In this document: piece after piece, positions 6,040-13,025 of the stretch
Numbering within the stretch: position 1 is the stretch's first letter
Layout of the letters: each line of letters opens with the position of its first letter
NCBI GenBank assembly: GCA_902482185.1
Contig: CABSZR010000011.1
Location: forward strand, 1 to 14,680
Direction: 5' to 3'
From: an uncultured Collinsella sp.
GTDB lineage: Bacteria > Actinomycetota > Coriobacteriia > Coriobacteriales > Coriobacteriaceae
Length of the DNA: 14,680 nucleotides
Translations under genes and position numbers: made by a program
Notes under the pieces: model-generated
The model's database searches: none
The model's input: the letters and a program-made list of their open reading frames with translations, nothing else
Told to the model about the DNA's origin: nothing

Positions 6040-7071
6040 CTATGAGCGTGGTATCGCCGTACTATGTCGAATGATGAGCTGGCCGGGAATACGAATGGCA
6101 ACGGTTTTGCCCGCCGTACCCGCCTCGGGAACCGCATGCTCAAACACCTCGCGTCCGCGCTGATGTAGATCGAATCGCACGGTCGTGAGCTCGTTGTGTG
6201 CCACAAAATCATCGAGCGAATCGTCGACGCCCACCACGCTCACGTCCTCGGGCACGCGCAGACCGCTATCGCGCAGCGCTGCAATCGCGCCATTTGCCAT
6301 CTGGTCGTTTGCCGCATAGATCGCCGTCATGGCGCGATCGTGCTCGGCCAGGTACCTGCCAGCCTCGTAACCGCTGTTGGCAGACCAGTCGCCCTCGAGC
6401 GGCTCTGCCGGCTCGATGTGTTTACGCTCGAGTGCATCCTGCCAACCGGCTCGACGAAATTGCTCGTCGACCGAGAACGACGGGCCGCCAATATAGCGAA
6501 TCTGCTCGTGCCCCAGCTCAAACAGGTGATTCATAAGCAATAGCGAGCAGCCGTAATGGTCGGAATCGACCGTGGTCACGCGCGGATGCGCGTACATGGT
6601 AACAATGACCGTGCCAATGCCCGGTAGAGGATCAAACGTTTCAAAATCGGGCGCCATGCGACTCATACCGATGATGATGCCGTCCACGGGCAGCGCGGCC
6701 ATACGACGCGTGGCCTCGGCAAGCGAAAACTCCTCGGTCTTGGACATCTCGACCAGCGTGATGGCGCAATTATGCTCGCGAGCAGCGCTGGCGATGCCGT
6801 CGATCATTGAGAGGTTGCCAAACTTGGTGACATCGTTGATGCATAGGCCGACCGAATGGTAACGGCCGTCGCGCAGCGAGCGACCGGCATAACTCGGACG
6901 AAAGCCGAGCTCTTGCATAGCGGCCTGCACGCGCTGGCGCGTCTGCTCGTTAACGTTGGGCAAGCCGTTGGCGACGCGCGAAACCGTCTGCTGCGAAACG
7001 CCGGCAGCGCGGGCGACGTCGGCCATGGAGACCGGACGCGAACTGGTATCGTTGGACGGGCGCCTTGCCAC
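6040..7071 (-). CDS. LacI-family transcriptional regulator, likely of galactose genes
   Basis: A 343-residue protein. The LacI helix-turn-helix starts at M16 (MADVARAAGVSQQTVSRV, 16-33), with the hinge region near residues 58-70 and a periplasmic-binding-protein-like sugar-sensing domain from about 72. Conserved late stretches include YAANDQMA and DVSVVGVDDS. The start is GTG at 7071, preceded by AAGGTGAT; ATG at residue 16 would remove part of the lead-in but keep the DNA-binding helix. It is divergent from galK-galT, and the shared spacer carries three matching LacI-type operators, one on its own side. It is therefore probably an autoregulated galactose-responsive repressor; the effector (galactose, lactose or a related sugar) is inferred, not read. 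Confidence 0.9.
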   Translation of the reverse strand: MARRPSNDTSSRPVSMADVARAAGVSQQTVSRVANGLPNVNEQTRQRVQAAMQELGFRPSYAGRSLRDGRYHSVGLCINDVTKFGNLSMIDGIASAAREHNCAITLVEMSKTEEFSLAEATRRMAALPVDGIIIGMSRMAPDFETFDPLPGIGTVIVTMYAHPRVTTVDSDHYGCSLLLMNHLFELGHEQIRYIGGPSFSVDEQFRRAGWQDALERKHIEPAEPLEGDWSANSGYEAGRYLAEHDRAMTAIYAANDQMANGAIAALRDSGLRVPEDVSVVGVDDSLDDFVAHNELTTVRFDLHQRGREVFEHAVPEAGTAGKTVAIRIPGQLIIRHSTAIPRS

Positions 7072-7164
7072 AGGATCACCTTCACCCTTGCGAGATTTGA
7101 ATAGCGTGAATGCCGGCCCGGGCAGAAATACATCCCGCGCCGAGGCCCGCTATCGTCGGACGCA

Positions 7165-7178
7165 TGTTAACGTACTCT
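7165..7178 (+). promoter_or_regulatory. LacI-type operator 1
   Basis: TGTTAACGTACTCT matches operators 2 and 3 in 13 of 14 positions, with the central CG typical of LacI-family sites. It lies on the regulator's side of the spacer. Confidence 0.65.
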
Positions 7179-7287
7179 ACTTTTTCTATCTGCATCTCCT
7201 CTGCTTTATAAGTCCATACGGCAGTACCGTTCACGGCCGTATTTCTACCGATTACCAGATTCTCAAAAAGTGACAAGCGTTGTGTTA

Positions 7288-7301
7288 TGAGTACGTTAAC
7301 A
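7288..7301 (-). promoter_or_regulatory. LacI-type operator 2
   Basis: TGAGTACGTTAACA is the exact reverse complement of operator 3; the match extends outwards to GTTATGAGTACGTTAACA. It overlaps the likely galK -10 box. Confidence 0.7.
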
Positions 7302-7351
7302 TAGCCCGTAACGTGCGGTATCGTGGATACTGAGTTCACGCCGCTTCAAAT

Positions 7352-7365
7352 TGTTAACGTACTCA
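7352..7365 (+). promoter_or_regulatory. LacI-type operator 3
   Basis: TGTTAACGTACTCA, exact inverse of operator 2, with centres 64 bp apart (about six helical turns), a spacing compatible with looping. It lies 45 bases before the galK start. Confidence 0.7.
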
Positions 7366-7409
7366 TAACGACGCAAAACTCACCCGTGCGCGCCAAGGAA
7401 AGGACTCCC

Positions 7410-8615
7410 ATGACCACCCCCGACGAAAAGACATTCGCCACGCTCACTAAGCTGTTTGAGGAGGAGTTTGGCCCCATCGGCGACCGCCAGGTGCTCTACG
7501 TGCACGCGCCCGGCCGTTCCGAGATCAGCGGCAATCACACCGACCACGAGGGCGGCCACGTTATCGCCGGCTCGCTCGATGTCGCCGTTGACGGCATCGC
7601 CGTGGCAACCGACTCCAACAAGGTTCGCGTTGCCGACGAGGGCTATCCCACGTTTGAAATCGCGCTCGACACGCTAGACGTTCAGGAGTCTGAGAAGGGC
7701 ACCTCCGCAAGCCTCGTCCGCGGCATGGCCCACGAGATCGCAGCCCTTGGCGTTGAGCCCCACGGCTTCGACTTCGCCTTCACCTGCTCCGTCCCCTCGG
7801 GCGGCGGCCTTTCCAGCTCTGCCGCCGTCGAGGCCGCATACGGCCGCGCCATGGAGACGCTCTGGGGCGCGCCCGCAATTGAGCCCGTCGCACTCGCCCA
7901 AATGAGCCAGCGCACCGAGAACAACTATTATGGCAAGCCCTGCGGTCTGATGGACCAGGCCGCCGTATGTCTGGGCGGCCTTGCCTACATGGACTTTGAG
8001 GACCAGGCTCAGCCTAAAACCCAGAAGCTCGAGCTCAACTTTGAGGATCACGGCTATGCGCTCGTGCTCGTTAAAGTGGGCGCCGACCATGTGGCAGCTA
8101 CCGACGACTACGCCGCCGTTCCGCGCGAGATGCAGGACGTCGCCGCCGAGTTTGGCAAGGCACGCCTATGCGAGGTAAACGTGGCCGACTTTGACGCCAA
8201 ACTCCCCGAGCTGCGCGCCAAGCTGGGCGACCGTGCTTGCCTGCGCGCCGTTCACTACTGGTACGAAAACGGCCTGGTCGACAAGCGCTGGGCTGCCCTG
8301 AACGCCGGCGACATCGATCAGTTCCTGGTCCTGACGCGCGAATCCGGCGCCAGCTCTGCCATGTACCTGCAGAATGTCATTGCCAAGCTGGGTTCCGAGC
8401 AGCCTTCGATGTATGCCCTGGCACTGGCCGAGCATGTACTCGACGGCCGTGGCGCCGTTCGTATTCACGGCGGCGGCTTCGGCGGCACCATCCAGGCCTT
8501 CGTGCCGCTCGATCTGGTCGACACTTTCATTGCCAAGATGAACGGCTGGCTGGGCGAGGGCTCTGCCCGTCATTACACTATCTCTGACAAGGGGGCTTAC
8601 GCGGCATGGCTGTAA
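7410..8615 (+). CDS. galK: Galactokinase (GHMP kinase family)
   Basis: A 401-residue GHMP kinase that phosphorylates alpha-D-galactose at C1, the first committed Leloir step. The substrate motif is PGRSEISGNHTDHEGG (34-49), where the classical form is GRVNLIGEHTDYNDG: the Glu-His pair is replaced by Asn-His and Tyr by His. ATP-binding motif 2 is PSGGGLSSSAA (129-139), the likely catalytic Asp is D182 in GLMDQ, and motif 3 is GGGFGG (354-359). This variant is recalled from clostridial and coriobacterial galactokinases; another anomeric sugar kinase activity is possible. The start at 7410 follows AAGGAAAGGA by five bases; a frame to 7323 runs through operator 3 and is rejected. It overlaps galT by 10 bases. 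Confidence 0.9.
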   Translation: MTTPDEKTFATLTKLFEEEFGPIGDRQVLYVHAPGRSEISGNHTDHEGGHVIAGSLDVAVDGIAVATDSNKVRVADEGYPTFEIALDTLDVQESEKGTSASLVRGMAHEIAALGVEPHGFDFAFTCSVPSGGGLSSSAAVEAAYGRAMETLWGAPAIEPVALAQMSQRTENNYYGKPCGLMDQAAVCLGGLAYMDFEDQAQPKTQKLELNFEDHGYALVLVKVGADHVAATDDYAAVPREMQDVAAEFGKARLCEVNVADFDAKLPELRAKLGDRACLRAVHYWYENGLVDKRWAALNAGDIDQFLVLTRESGASSAMYLQNVIAKLGSEQPSMYALALAEHVLDGRGAVRIHGGGFGGTIQAFVPLDLVDTFIAKMNGWLGEGSARHYTISDKGAYAAWL

Positions 8616-10234
8616 TGACTGACGTGCGCGAGGCCGCGCAGGGCCTGATTGAGTACGCCATCCACCGATCGATGATCGGCCAGGACGATCGCATCTGGGC
8701 ATACAACACCATTTTGGAGTGCATCGGCGCCACGGGCCCCGCACTCGACATGACTTGGGCACTCAAGACCGAGAAGATTTCGCTCTTGCACCCCGATACC
8801 CTGCCCGACTTTGACCTGGAGGGCACGCTTGCCGCGCTTTCCGAGGCCGCCGTTGCCAACGGCGCCGCCGAGGACACGGCGTCGGGCCGCGACCGCATCG
8901 CCATGCGCATCATGGGCGCGCTCATGCCGAGGCCTTCGGTTGTAAACGAAGAGTTCAACGGACGCATGGGCGTCAACGAGCCCCGCGCCGCGACCGACTG
9001 GTTCTATGGTCTGTGCTGTGATGCCGGCTACGTGCGCCGCGCCGCCATCGCGCGCAATATCAAATGGAGCACCCCCACCAACTGGGGCGACCTGGAAATC
9101 ACCATCAACCTGTCGAAGCCCGAGAAGGACCCGCGCGATATTGCCGCGGCCGGTGCCGCCAAAAACACGGGCGAGAAGTATCCCGCCTGTCAGCTGTGCA
9201 TCGAAAACGAGGGCTACCCTGGACGCTCCGCTGCAGCCGACGGCGGCGCCCACCCCGCCCGCCAGAATCTGCGCGTTATCCCCATCCAGCTCAACGGCGA
9301 GCGCTGGGGCTTCCAGTACAGCCCGTACGCGTACTTTAACGAGCACTGCATTGCCATGAGCTCCGAGCATCGTCCGATGCACGTCGACCGCAAGGGGCTG
9401 ACCTGCCTGCTCGACTTTGTCGACCTGTTCCCGCACTACTTTATTGGCTCCAACGCCGACCTGCCCATCGTGGGCGGCTCGATTCTGTCGCACGACCACT
9501 TCCAGGGCGGCGCGCACGAGTTCCCCATGATGCATGCCACCGAAGTCTCGCATTTTAACGTGCCCGGCTTTGACCAGGTCGGCGGTACCGTGTTGCAGTG
9601 GCCGCTCTCGGTACTGCGACTGCGCTCGCACGACCGCGCCCAGCTGCTCGACGCCGCCGAGAAGATTATCCTTGCCTGGCGCGAGTGGACCGATGAGTCG
9701 GTTGGCGTCATCGCGCACACAGCCGACGGCGTGGCGCACAATACTGTGACGCCCGTCATCCGCCGCGTTGACTCCCGCGGCAACGCCGGCGGCGAGATCT
9801 ACGAGGCTTACCTCGCGCTTCGCTGCAACATCACGACCGACGAGCATCCGCTGGGCGTATTCCACCCGCATGCCGAGTATCACCATATTAAAAAGGAGAA
9901 CATCGGCCTGATCGAGGTCATGGGCCTGGCCATTTTGCCGCCGCGCTTGGTTCCCGAGCTCGGCGCTGTCCGTGAGCACCTGTTGGCGGCCAAGACCGAT
10001 GCCAGCTACGACCTTGCCGGTGCGCTCGAGGGCGACGACCTTTGCCGCGGCCACGCCGCATGGGCCGAAGATGTTTTTGCCCGCCGCGCCGACGAGCTTA
10101 CGGCGGACAACGCCATCGACATCCTGCACGAGGAGGTGGGCGTGGTGTTTGGCCACGTGCTCGACAACGCCGGCGTCTTTAAGTGGGACGAGGCAGGACG
10201 CGCCGCCCAGCAGCGCTTTATCGACTCGCTGTAG
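8606..10234 (+). CDS. galT: UDP-glucose-hexose-1-phosphate uridylyltransferase, type II
   Basis: A 542-residue transferase that exchanges UMP between UDP-glucose and galactose-1-phosphate, giving UDP-galactose and glucose-1-phosphate. It belongs to the long Firmicutes-type GalT family, shown by CQLCIENEGYPGR (195-207), YFNEHCI (242-248) and SNADLPIVGGSIL (281-293) leading into HDHFQGG (295-301), which holds the active-site histidines. Length is close to the 490-550 usual for this type. ATG 8606 has AAGGGGG ten bases upstream and lies inside the end of galK; the ATG at 8615, which overlaps the galK stop as TAATG, is an alternative that loses three residues. The overlap implies translational coupling with galK. 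A strong terminator follows, so galE must be elsewhere. Confidence 0.94.
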   Translation: MAVMTDVREAAQGLIEYAIHRSMIGQDDRIWAYNTILECIGATGPALDMTWALKTEKISLLHPDTLPDFDLEGTLAALSEAAVANGAAEDTASGRDRIAMRIMGALMPRPSVVNEEFNGRMGVNEPRAATDWFYGLCCDAGYVRRAAIARNIKWSTPTNWGDLEITINLSKPEKDPRDIAAAGAAKNTGEKYPACQLCIENEGYPGRSAAADGGAHPARQNLRVIPIQLNGERWGFQYSPYAYFNEHCIAMSSEHRPMHVDRKGLTCLLDFVDLFPHYFIGSNADLPIVGGSILSHDHFQGGAHEFPMMHATEVSHFNVPGFDQVGGTVLQWPLSVLRLRSHDRAQLLDAAEKIILAWREWTDESVGVIAHTADGVAHNTVTPVIRRVDSRGNAGGEIYEAYLALRCNITTDEHPLGVFHPHAEYHHIKKENIGLIEVMGLAILPPRLVPELGAVREHLLAAKTDASYDLAGALEGDDLCRGHAAWAEDVFARRADELTADNAIDILHEEVGVVFGHVLDNAGVFKWDEAGRAAQQRFIDSL

Positions 10235-10288
10235 CACGCGAGCTCGAACGTTCAACAGCAGCCCGCACGACATAGCCACCTACACGAC

Positions 10289-10330
10289 AACGGCGCCCGC
10301 CGGCAACATCGCCGGCGGGCGCCGTTTTCT
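10289..10330 (+). terminator. galK-galT terminator
   Basis: A perfect 16-bp GC-rich stem (10289-10304 with 10311-10326, loop AACATC) is followed by a short T-rich run. It lies about 55 bases after the galT stop. Confidence 0.88.
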
Positions 10331-10366
10331 GATGCAAGGGTAACTAATTTGCACCAAAACAAGGAG

Positions 10367-10410
10367 TGTCCCAAACTGCCGGCAGAAAAAGAACGTCCCC
10401 AGATGCCGAC
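10367..10410 (+). repeat. 44-base intergenic repeat, copy A
   Basis: It matches copy B (11875-11918) at 38 of 44 positions in the same orientation and ungapped. It contains TGCCGGCAGAAAA and GAACGTCCCCAG. The two copies bracket the DUF4143 ATPase gene. The internal 16-base duplication, perfect in copy B, is degraded here. Confidence 0.75.
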
Positions 10411-10417
10411 CTAAACC

Positions 10418-10507
10418 CACACATTATTCGATGGAAAAACGTGGTTACCTCCCACATTATTCGAAGGAAAAACGTGGTTCATTCCCACATTTTTCGATGG
10501 AAAGACC
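10418..10507 (+). repeat. Three tandem 33-bp repeats upstream of the ATPase gene
   Basis: Units start at 10418, 10451 and 10484, an exact 33-base period. Units 1 and 2 share CACATTATTCGA and GGAAAAACGTGG and differ at two positions over 27 bases; unit 3 is less complete and ends as GGAAAGACC. Each unit is an imperfect palindrome (CCACATTATTC against CCACGTTTTTC when reversed). The third unit overlaps the -35 region of the likely ATPase promoter, so these look like operators for a dimeric DNA-binding protein. Confidence 0.8.
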
Positions 10508-10517
10508 AACACGGTCT

Positions 10518-10542
10518 TATACTAACCATGATCGTTAGGAGG
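10518..10542 (+). promoter_or_regulatory. Likely promoter -10 and ribosome site of the ATPase gene
   Basis: TATACT (10518-10523) is a good -10 box; the -35 position falls in the third 33-bp repeat and is weak (TCGATG, 18-base spacer). AGGAGG (10537-10542) precedes the ATG by four bases. AAGACC/GGTCTT (10502-10518) forms a small stem overlapping the start of the -10. Confidence 0.5.
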
Positions 10543-10546
10543 CAGT

Positions 10547-11848
10547 ATGCAGCGACAGCTAATGGACGAACTCATCGCTTGGAAATCTAGGGCAAACCGC
10601 AAGCCCCTCCTGCTTAAGGGGGCCCGCCAGACGGGAAAAACCTGGCTTCTCAACGAATTCGCAGGCCAGCAGTATCAAAACGTCATCCGTTTTGACTTTA
10701 TGCTCGAACCGGGCGCACGCTCGCTGTTCGACGGAAGCCTTGACCCCAAACGCATCATCTCCCAGATGGAGCTCCTGCGCGGCCAGACCATAACGCCGAC
10801 AGACACACTCATCATCTTCGACGAAATCCAAGAGGCACCGCGTGGCATCACCTCGCTCAAATACTTCAACGAGCTGGCGCCGGAATACCATATCGTGGCA
10901 GCCGGCTCCTATATGGGGCTCGCGCTCCGACGCGAAAACGAGTCGTTCCCCGTCGGCAAGATCGACCAGCTTACCATGCGCCCCATGGGGTTTGTCGAGT
11001 TCGTTCGTGCCGTCGATGGCGATCCGCTCGCAGATGCCATCCTTGCCGCAGACATGGACCTGCTGACAAACGTTTCCGAAAAGCTCGAGCGCCTGCTCAA
11101 GGAATACCTCGTTGTCGGTGGCATGCCAGAAGTTGTCTCCGCTTTCGCCGCCTCCCACGATTTCATCGAGGCCCGCAGGCTTCAGCAGCAAATCATCGAA
11201 GCTTACGAATCCGATTTTGGCAAACATGCACCCGCCCGCATCGTCGAGCGCATGAGGTTGGTTTGGAAATCCCTTCCCGGCCAGCTTGCAAAGGAGAACA
11301 AGAAGTTTGTCTATGGCGCCCTTCGTCCCGGAGCGCGCGCACGCGATTTCGAGGAAAGCCTCCAGTGGCTTACGGACTACGGAATCGTTCATAAGGTGCC
11401 ACGTGTTTCCGCTCTAAAGGCGCCGCTCTCGAGCTACGAAGACCTCTCGGGCTTCAAACTGTTCTGCATCGACACCGGCATCCTCGGAGCGCTCTCCGGT
11501 CTCTCTCCGGCCATCGTTCTTAACGGATCCGCTGTTTTTACCGAGTTCAAAGGTTCGCTGACCGAACAATACGTCGCGCAGGAGCTTTTGCTCCAGGACA
11601 AAACTCCCGCGTATTGGTCCTCTACCTCTGGCAATGCCGAAACCGACTTTGCCATCGACCATGCGGGAACCGTGCTTCCGCTTGAGGTCAAGGCGGCAGA
11701 GAACCTTAAAGCGAAGAGTCTGAAAATAGCCTGCGAAAAATTCAAGCTCGAGCGTTGCGTGAGGAGCTCCCTGGCGACATATAGAGACGAGGGCATGCTC
11801 GTCAATATTCCGCTTTGGGAGATTGGGCAGATCGACAAGCTGGCATAG
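10547..11848 (+). CDS. DUF4143-type AAA ATPase with C-terminal PD-(D/E)xK-like domain
   Basis: A 433-residue ATP-binding protein of the COG1373 type (AAA_14 plus DUF4143), common in gut bacteria and of unknown function. Walker A is GARQTGKT (25-32), Walker B LIIFDEIQEAP (88-98) and a sensor-like AAGSYMG spans 118-124. A winged-helix-like middle is expected around 200-290. The C-terminal part (338-433) carries SGNAETDF and PLEVKAAENL: with E365/D367 and E380-x-K382, this is the pattern of a PD-(D/E)xK nuclease fold. There is no signal peptide or membrane segment. It stands alone between two copies of a 44-base repeat, and its promoter carries three phased repeats, so it looks like an independently controlled accessory gene. 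Toxin-antitoxin, defence and housekeeping roles are all unproven. Confidence 0.88.
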   Translation: MQRQLMDELIAWKSRANRKPLLLKGARQTGKTWLLNEFAGQQYQNVIRFDFMLEPGARSLFDGSLDPKRIISQMELLRGQTITPTDTLIIFDEIQEAPRGITSLKYFNELAPEYHIVAAGSYMGLALRRENESFPVGKIDQLTMRPMGFVEFVRAVDGDPLADAILAADMDLLTNVSEKLERLLKEYLVVGGMPEVVSAFAASHDFIEARRLQQQIIEAYESDFGKHAPARIVERMRLVWKSLPGQLAKENKKFVYGALRPGARARDFEESLQWLTDYGIVHKVPRVSALKAPLSSYEDLSGFKLFCIDTGILGALSGLSPAIVLNGSAVFTEFKGSLTEQYVAQELLLQDKTPAYWSSTSGNAETDFAIDHAGTVLPLEVKAAENLKAKSLKIACEKFKLERCVRSSLATYRDEGMLVNIPLWEIGQIDKLA

Positions 11849-11874
11849 GCGCTGTGGGGACGCCCCGCAAGGAC

Positions 11875-11918
11875 TGTCCCCAGGTGCCGGCAGAAAAGGA
11901 ACGTCCCCAGGTGCCGGC
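11875..11918 (+). repeat. 44-base intergenic repeat, copy B (internally duplicated)
   Basis: This copy contains GTCCCCAGGTGCCGGC twice, perfectly, separated by AGAAAAGGAAC (27-base period). It lies 26 bases after the ATPase stop and mirrors copy A on the other side of the gene. Confidence 0.8.
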
Positions 11919-11923
11919 TTCTG

Positions 11924-11990
11924 AGTTGCGGTGGAATAGGGACTGTTTGGTGCCCGAAAGGGCGATTTTAGTCCGTATTTCACCGCAACT
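11924..11990. repeat. Nested inverted repeat between convergent genes
   Basis: The arms 11924-11944 (AGTTGCGGTGGAATAGGGACT) and 11970-11990 pair at 19 of 21 positions. Inside, GCCC-GAAA-GGGC (11952-11963) makes a GNRA-capped hairpin. No U-tract follows on either strand, so it is not an ordinary intrinsic terminator. It sits between the ATPase gene (plus) and ppx (minus). Confidence 0.75.
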
Positions 11991-12003
11991 TATGAGGGGA
12001 TGG

Positions 12004-13005
12004 TTAAAGGGTGCTGAGAGTGGGAGTCCAGGCGATGGTGGGGGTCGCACCGTCGAGAACCTCGTTGATGGTGGCGGCCATACCGGCGAGGAGGCTGTTC
12101 TCACTTACGGTGAGCGTCTTGTAGCCGCCGGCTCGCATGAGCTCGCGAATCACCACGGCGCCAGCCAGAATCACACCCGCGCGCTTGGGCTGCACGCCCG
12201 GCAACGCGGCAATGCCTGCAACATCCAACGCAGACATGCGCTCGATAGCGGCCGAGACCTGCTCCAGCGAAAGCTCGCGCAGGTGCACAAAGTTCGAGTC
12301 GTACGGCTCCAGTTCGTGGACCAGCGCCACGAGCGTGGTGACGGTACCGCCCACCGCAACGAGGCGCTCGGCACGCTCAAAGTCGCTGGACAGGCCCTCA
12401 AAATAGGAGGAGAACTGCTCGCCCGCCCACGCGGCGGCAACCGCAAGCTCGCCGTCCGCAGGCGGCAACGCGGAGAAGAAGCGCTCCGTCACACGACGAC
12501 AGCCAATGTCCAGCGAACGCGTGCCCTCCAGCGCAAAGACCCCGCGCTCCGGAGCGTATACGCCCGTCGCAAGCTCCGTCGACCCGCCGCCCGAATCCGC
12601 TACGATGATGCGCTCGCCGGCAAAGTCATGCGCCACGCCAAAAAACGTCAGGCGCGCCTCGACCTCACCCGGAATCACCTGCGGTTCGAGCCCCAGCTCG
12701 CGCAAGCCGTCCAGCAGCAGGGCAGCATTGGACGCATCGCGCGCGGCACTCGTGCACGTGGTGCAGATGCACACAGCCCCAAAGGCACGCGCCTCGTCCA
12801 CAAACATGCGGCATGCGGCAAGCACGCGCTCGACCGCCGCCTCGCAAAAGCGGCCCGTCGCATCGACGCCCTCGCCCAGATCGGTAATATCGGTATGCTT
12901 GGACGATTCCACAATCGCTCCGCCCTCGACCTGGGCCAACACCAGTCGCGACGACACCGTTCCCAGGTCGATCGCGGCTACCTTATAGCGTTTGCAATTT
13001 GTCAT
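12004..13005 (-). CDS. ppx: Ppx/GppA family exopolyphosphatase / pppGpp phosphatase
   Basis: A 333-residue member of the ASKHA-fold Ppx/GppA family, which removes phosphate from polyphosphate ends or converts pppGpp to ppGpp. Visible motifs are AAIDLGTVSSRL (10-21, phosphate loop), TSAARDASN (85-93), PGEVEARL (112-119, with the probable catalytic glutamate), DSGGGSTEL (137-145, second phosphate loop) and SLDIGCRRVTE later. Its short length matches the two-domain actinobacterial Ppx proteins rather than the roughly 500-residue E. coli enzymes. GGAGGGG lies about seven bases before the ATG. It is 20 bases downstream of the FtsB-like gene, so the two are probably co-transcribed. Polyphosphatase and pppGpp hydrolase activity cannot be told apart from sequence. 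Confidence 0.9.
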   Translation of the reverse strand: MTNCKRYKVAAIDLGTVSSRLVLAQVEGGAIVESSKHTDITDLGEGVDATGRFCEAAVERVLAACRMFVDEARAFGAVCICTTCTSAARDASNAALLLDGLRELGLEPQVIPGEVEARLTFFGVAHDFAGERIIVADSGGGSTELATGVYAPERGVFALEGTRSLDIGCRRVTERFFSALPPADGELAVAAAWAGEQFSSYFEGLSSDFERAERLVAVGGTVTTLVALVHELEPYDSNFVHLRELSLEQVSAAIERMSALDVAGIAALPGVQPKRAGVILAGAVVIRELMRAGGYKTLTVSENSLLAGMAATINEVLDGATPTIAWTPTLSTL

Positions 13006-13025
13006 TGCGGGCTCCCCTCCGGGCG

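Larger units (their letters stand above)
7072..7409. promoter_or_regulatory. Divergent lacI-type / galK control region
   Basis: This 338-base spacer contains three operators (listed separately). On the minus strand TATAAA (7210-7205) is the best -10 for the regulator gene and would place the operator at 7165-7178 just inside the transcript. On the plus side GTGACA (7270-7275), a 16-base spacer and TACGTT (7292-7297) is a weak galK promoter whose -10 lies inside the middle operator. Neither promoter is strong by eye. Confidence 0.5.

Noticed and set aside
8597..10279. 560-codon open frame on the minus strand opposite galT
   Set aside because: It is a GC-rich antisense shadow: the plus strand encodes a full GalT with all motifs, while the antisense protein is a low-complexity Val/Ala/Gly/Arg mixture without recognisable domains.
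10418..10507. CRISPR-like array
   Set aside because: The 33-base units leave only 6-7 bases between 27-base repeats, so there are no spacers, and no cas gene is near; they are operator-like tandem repeats.
11924..11990. Nested hairpin as the ppx or ATPase terminator
   Set aside because: No U-tract follows on either strand, so it was recorded as a repeat rather than a terminator.
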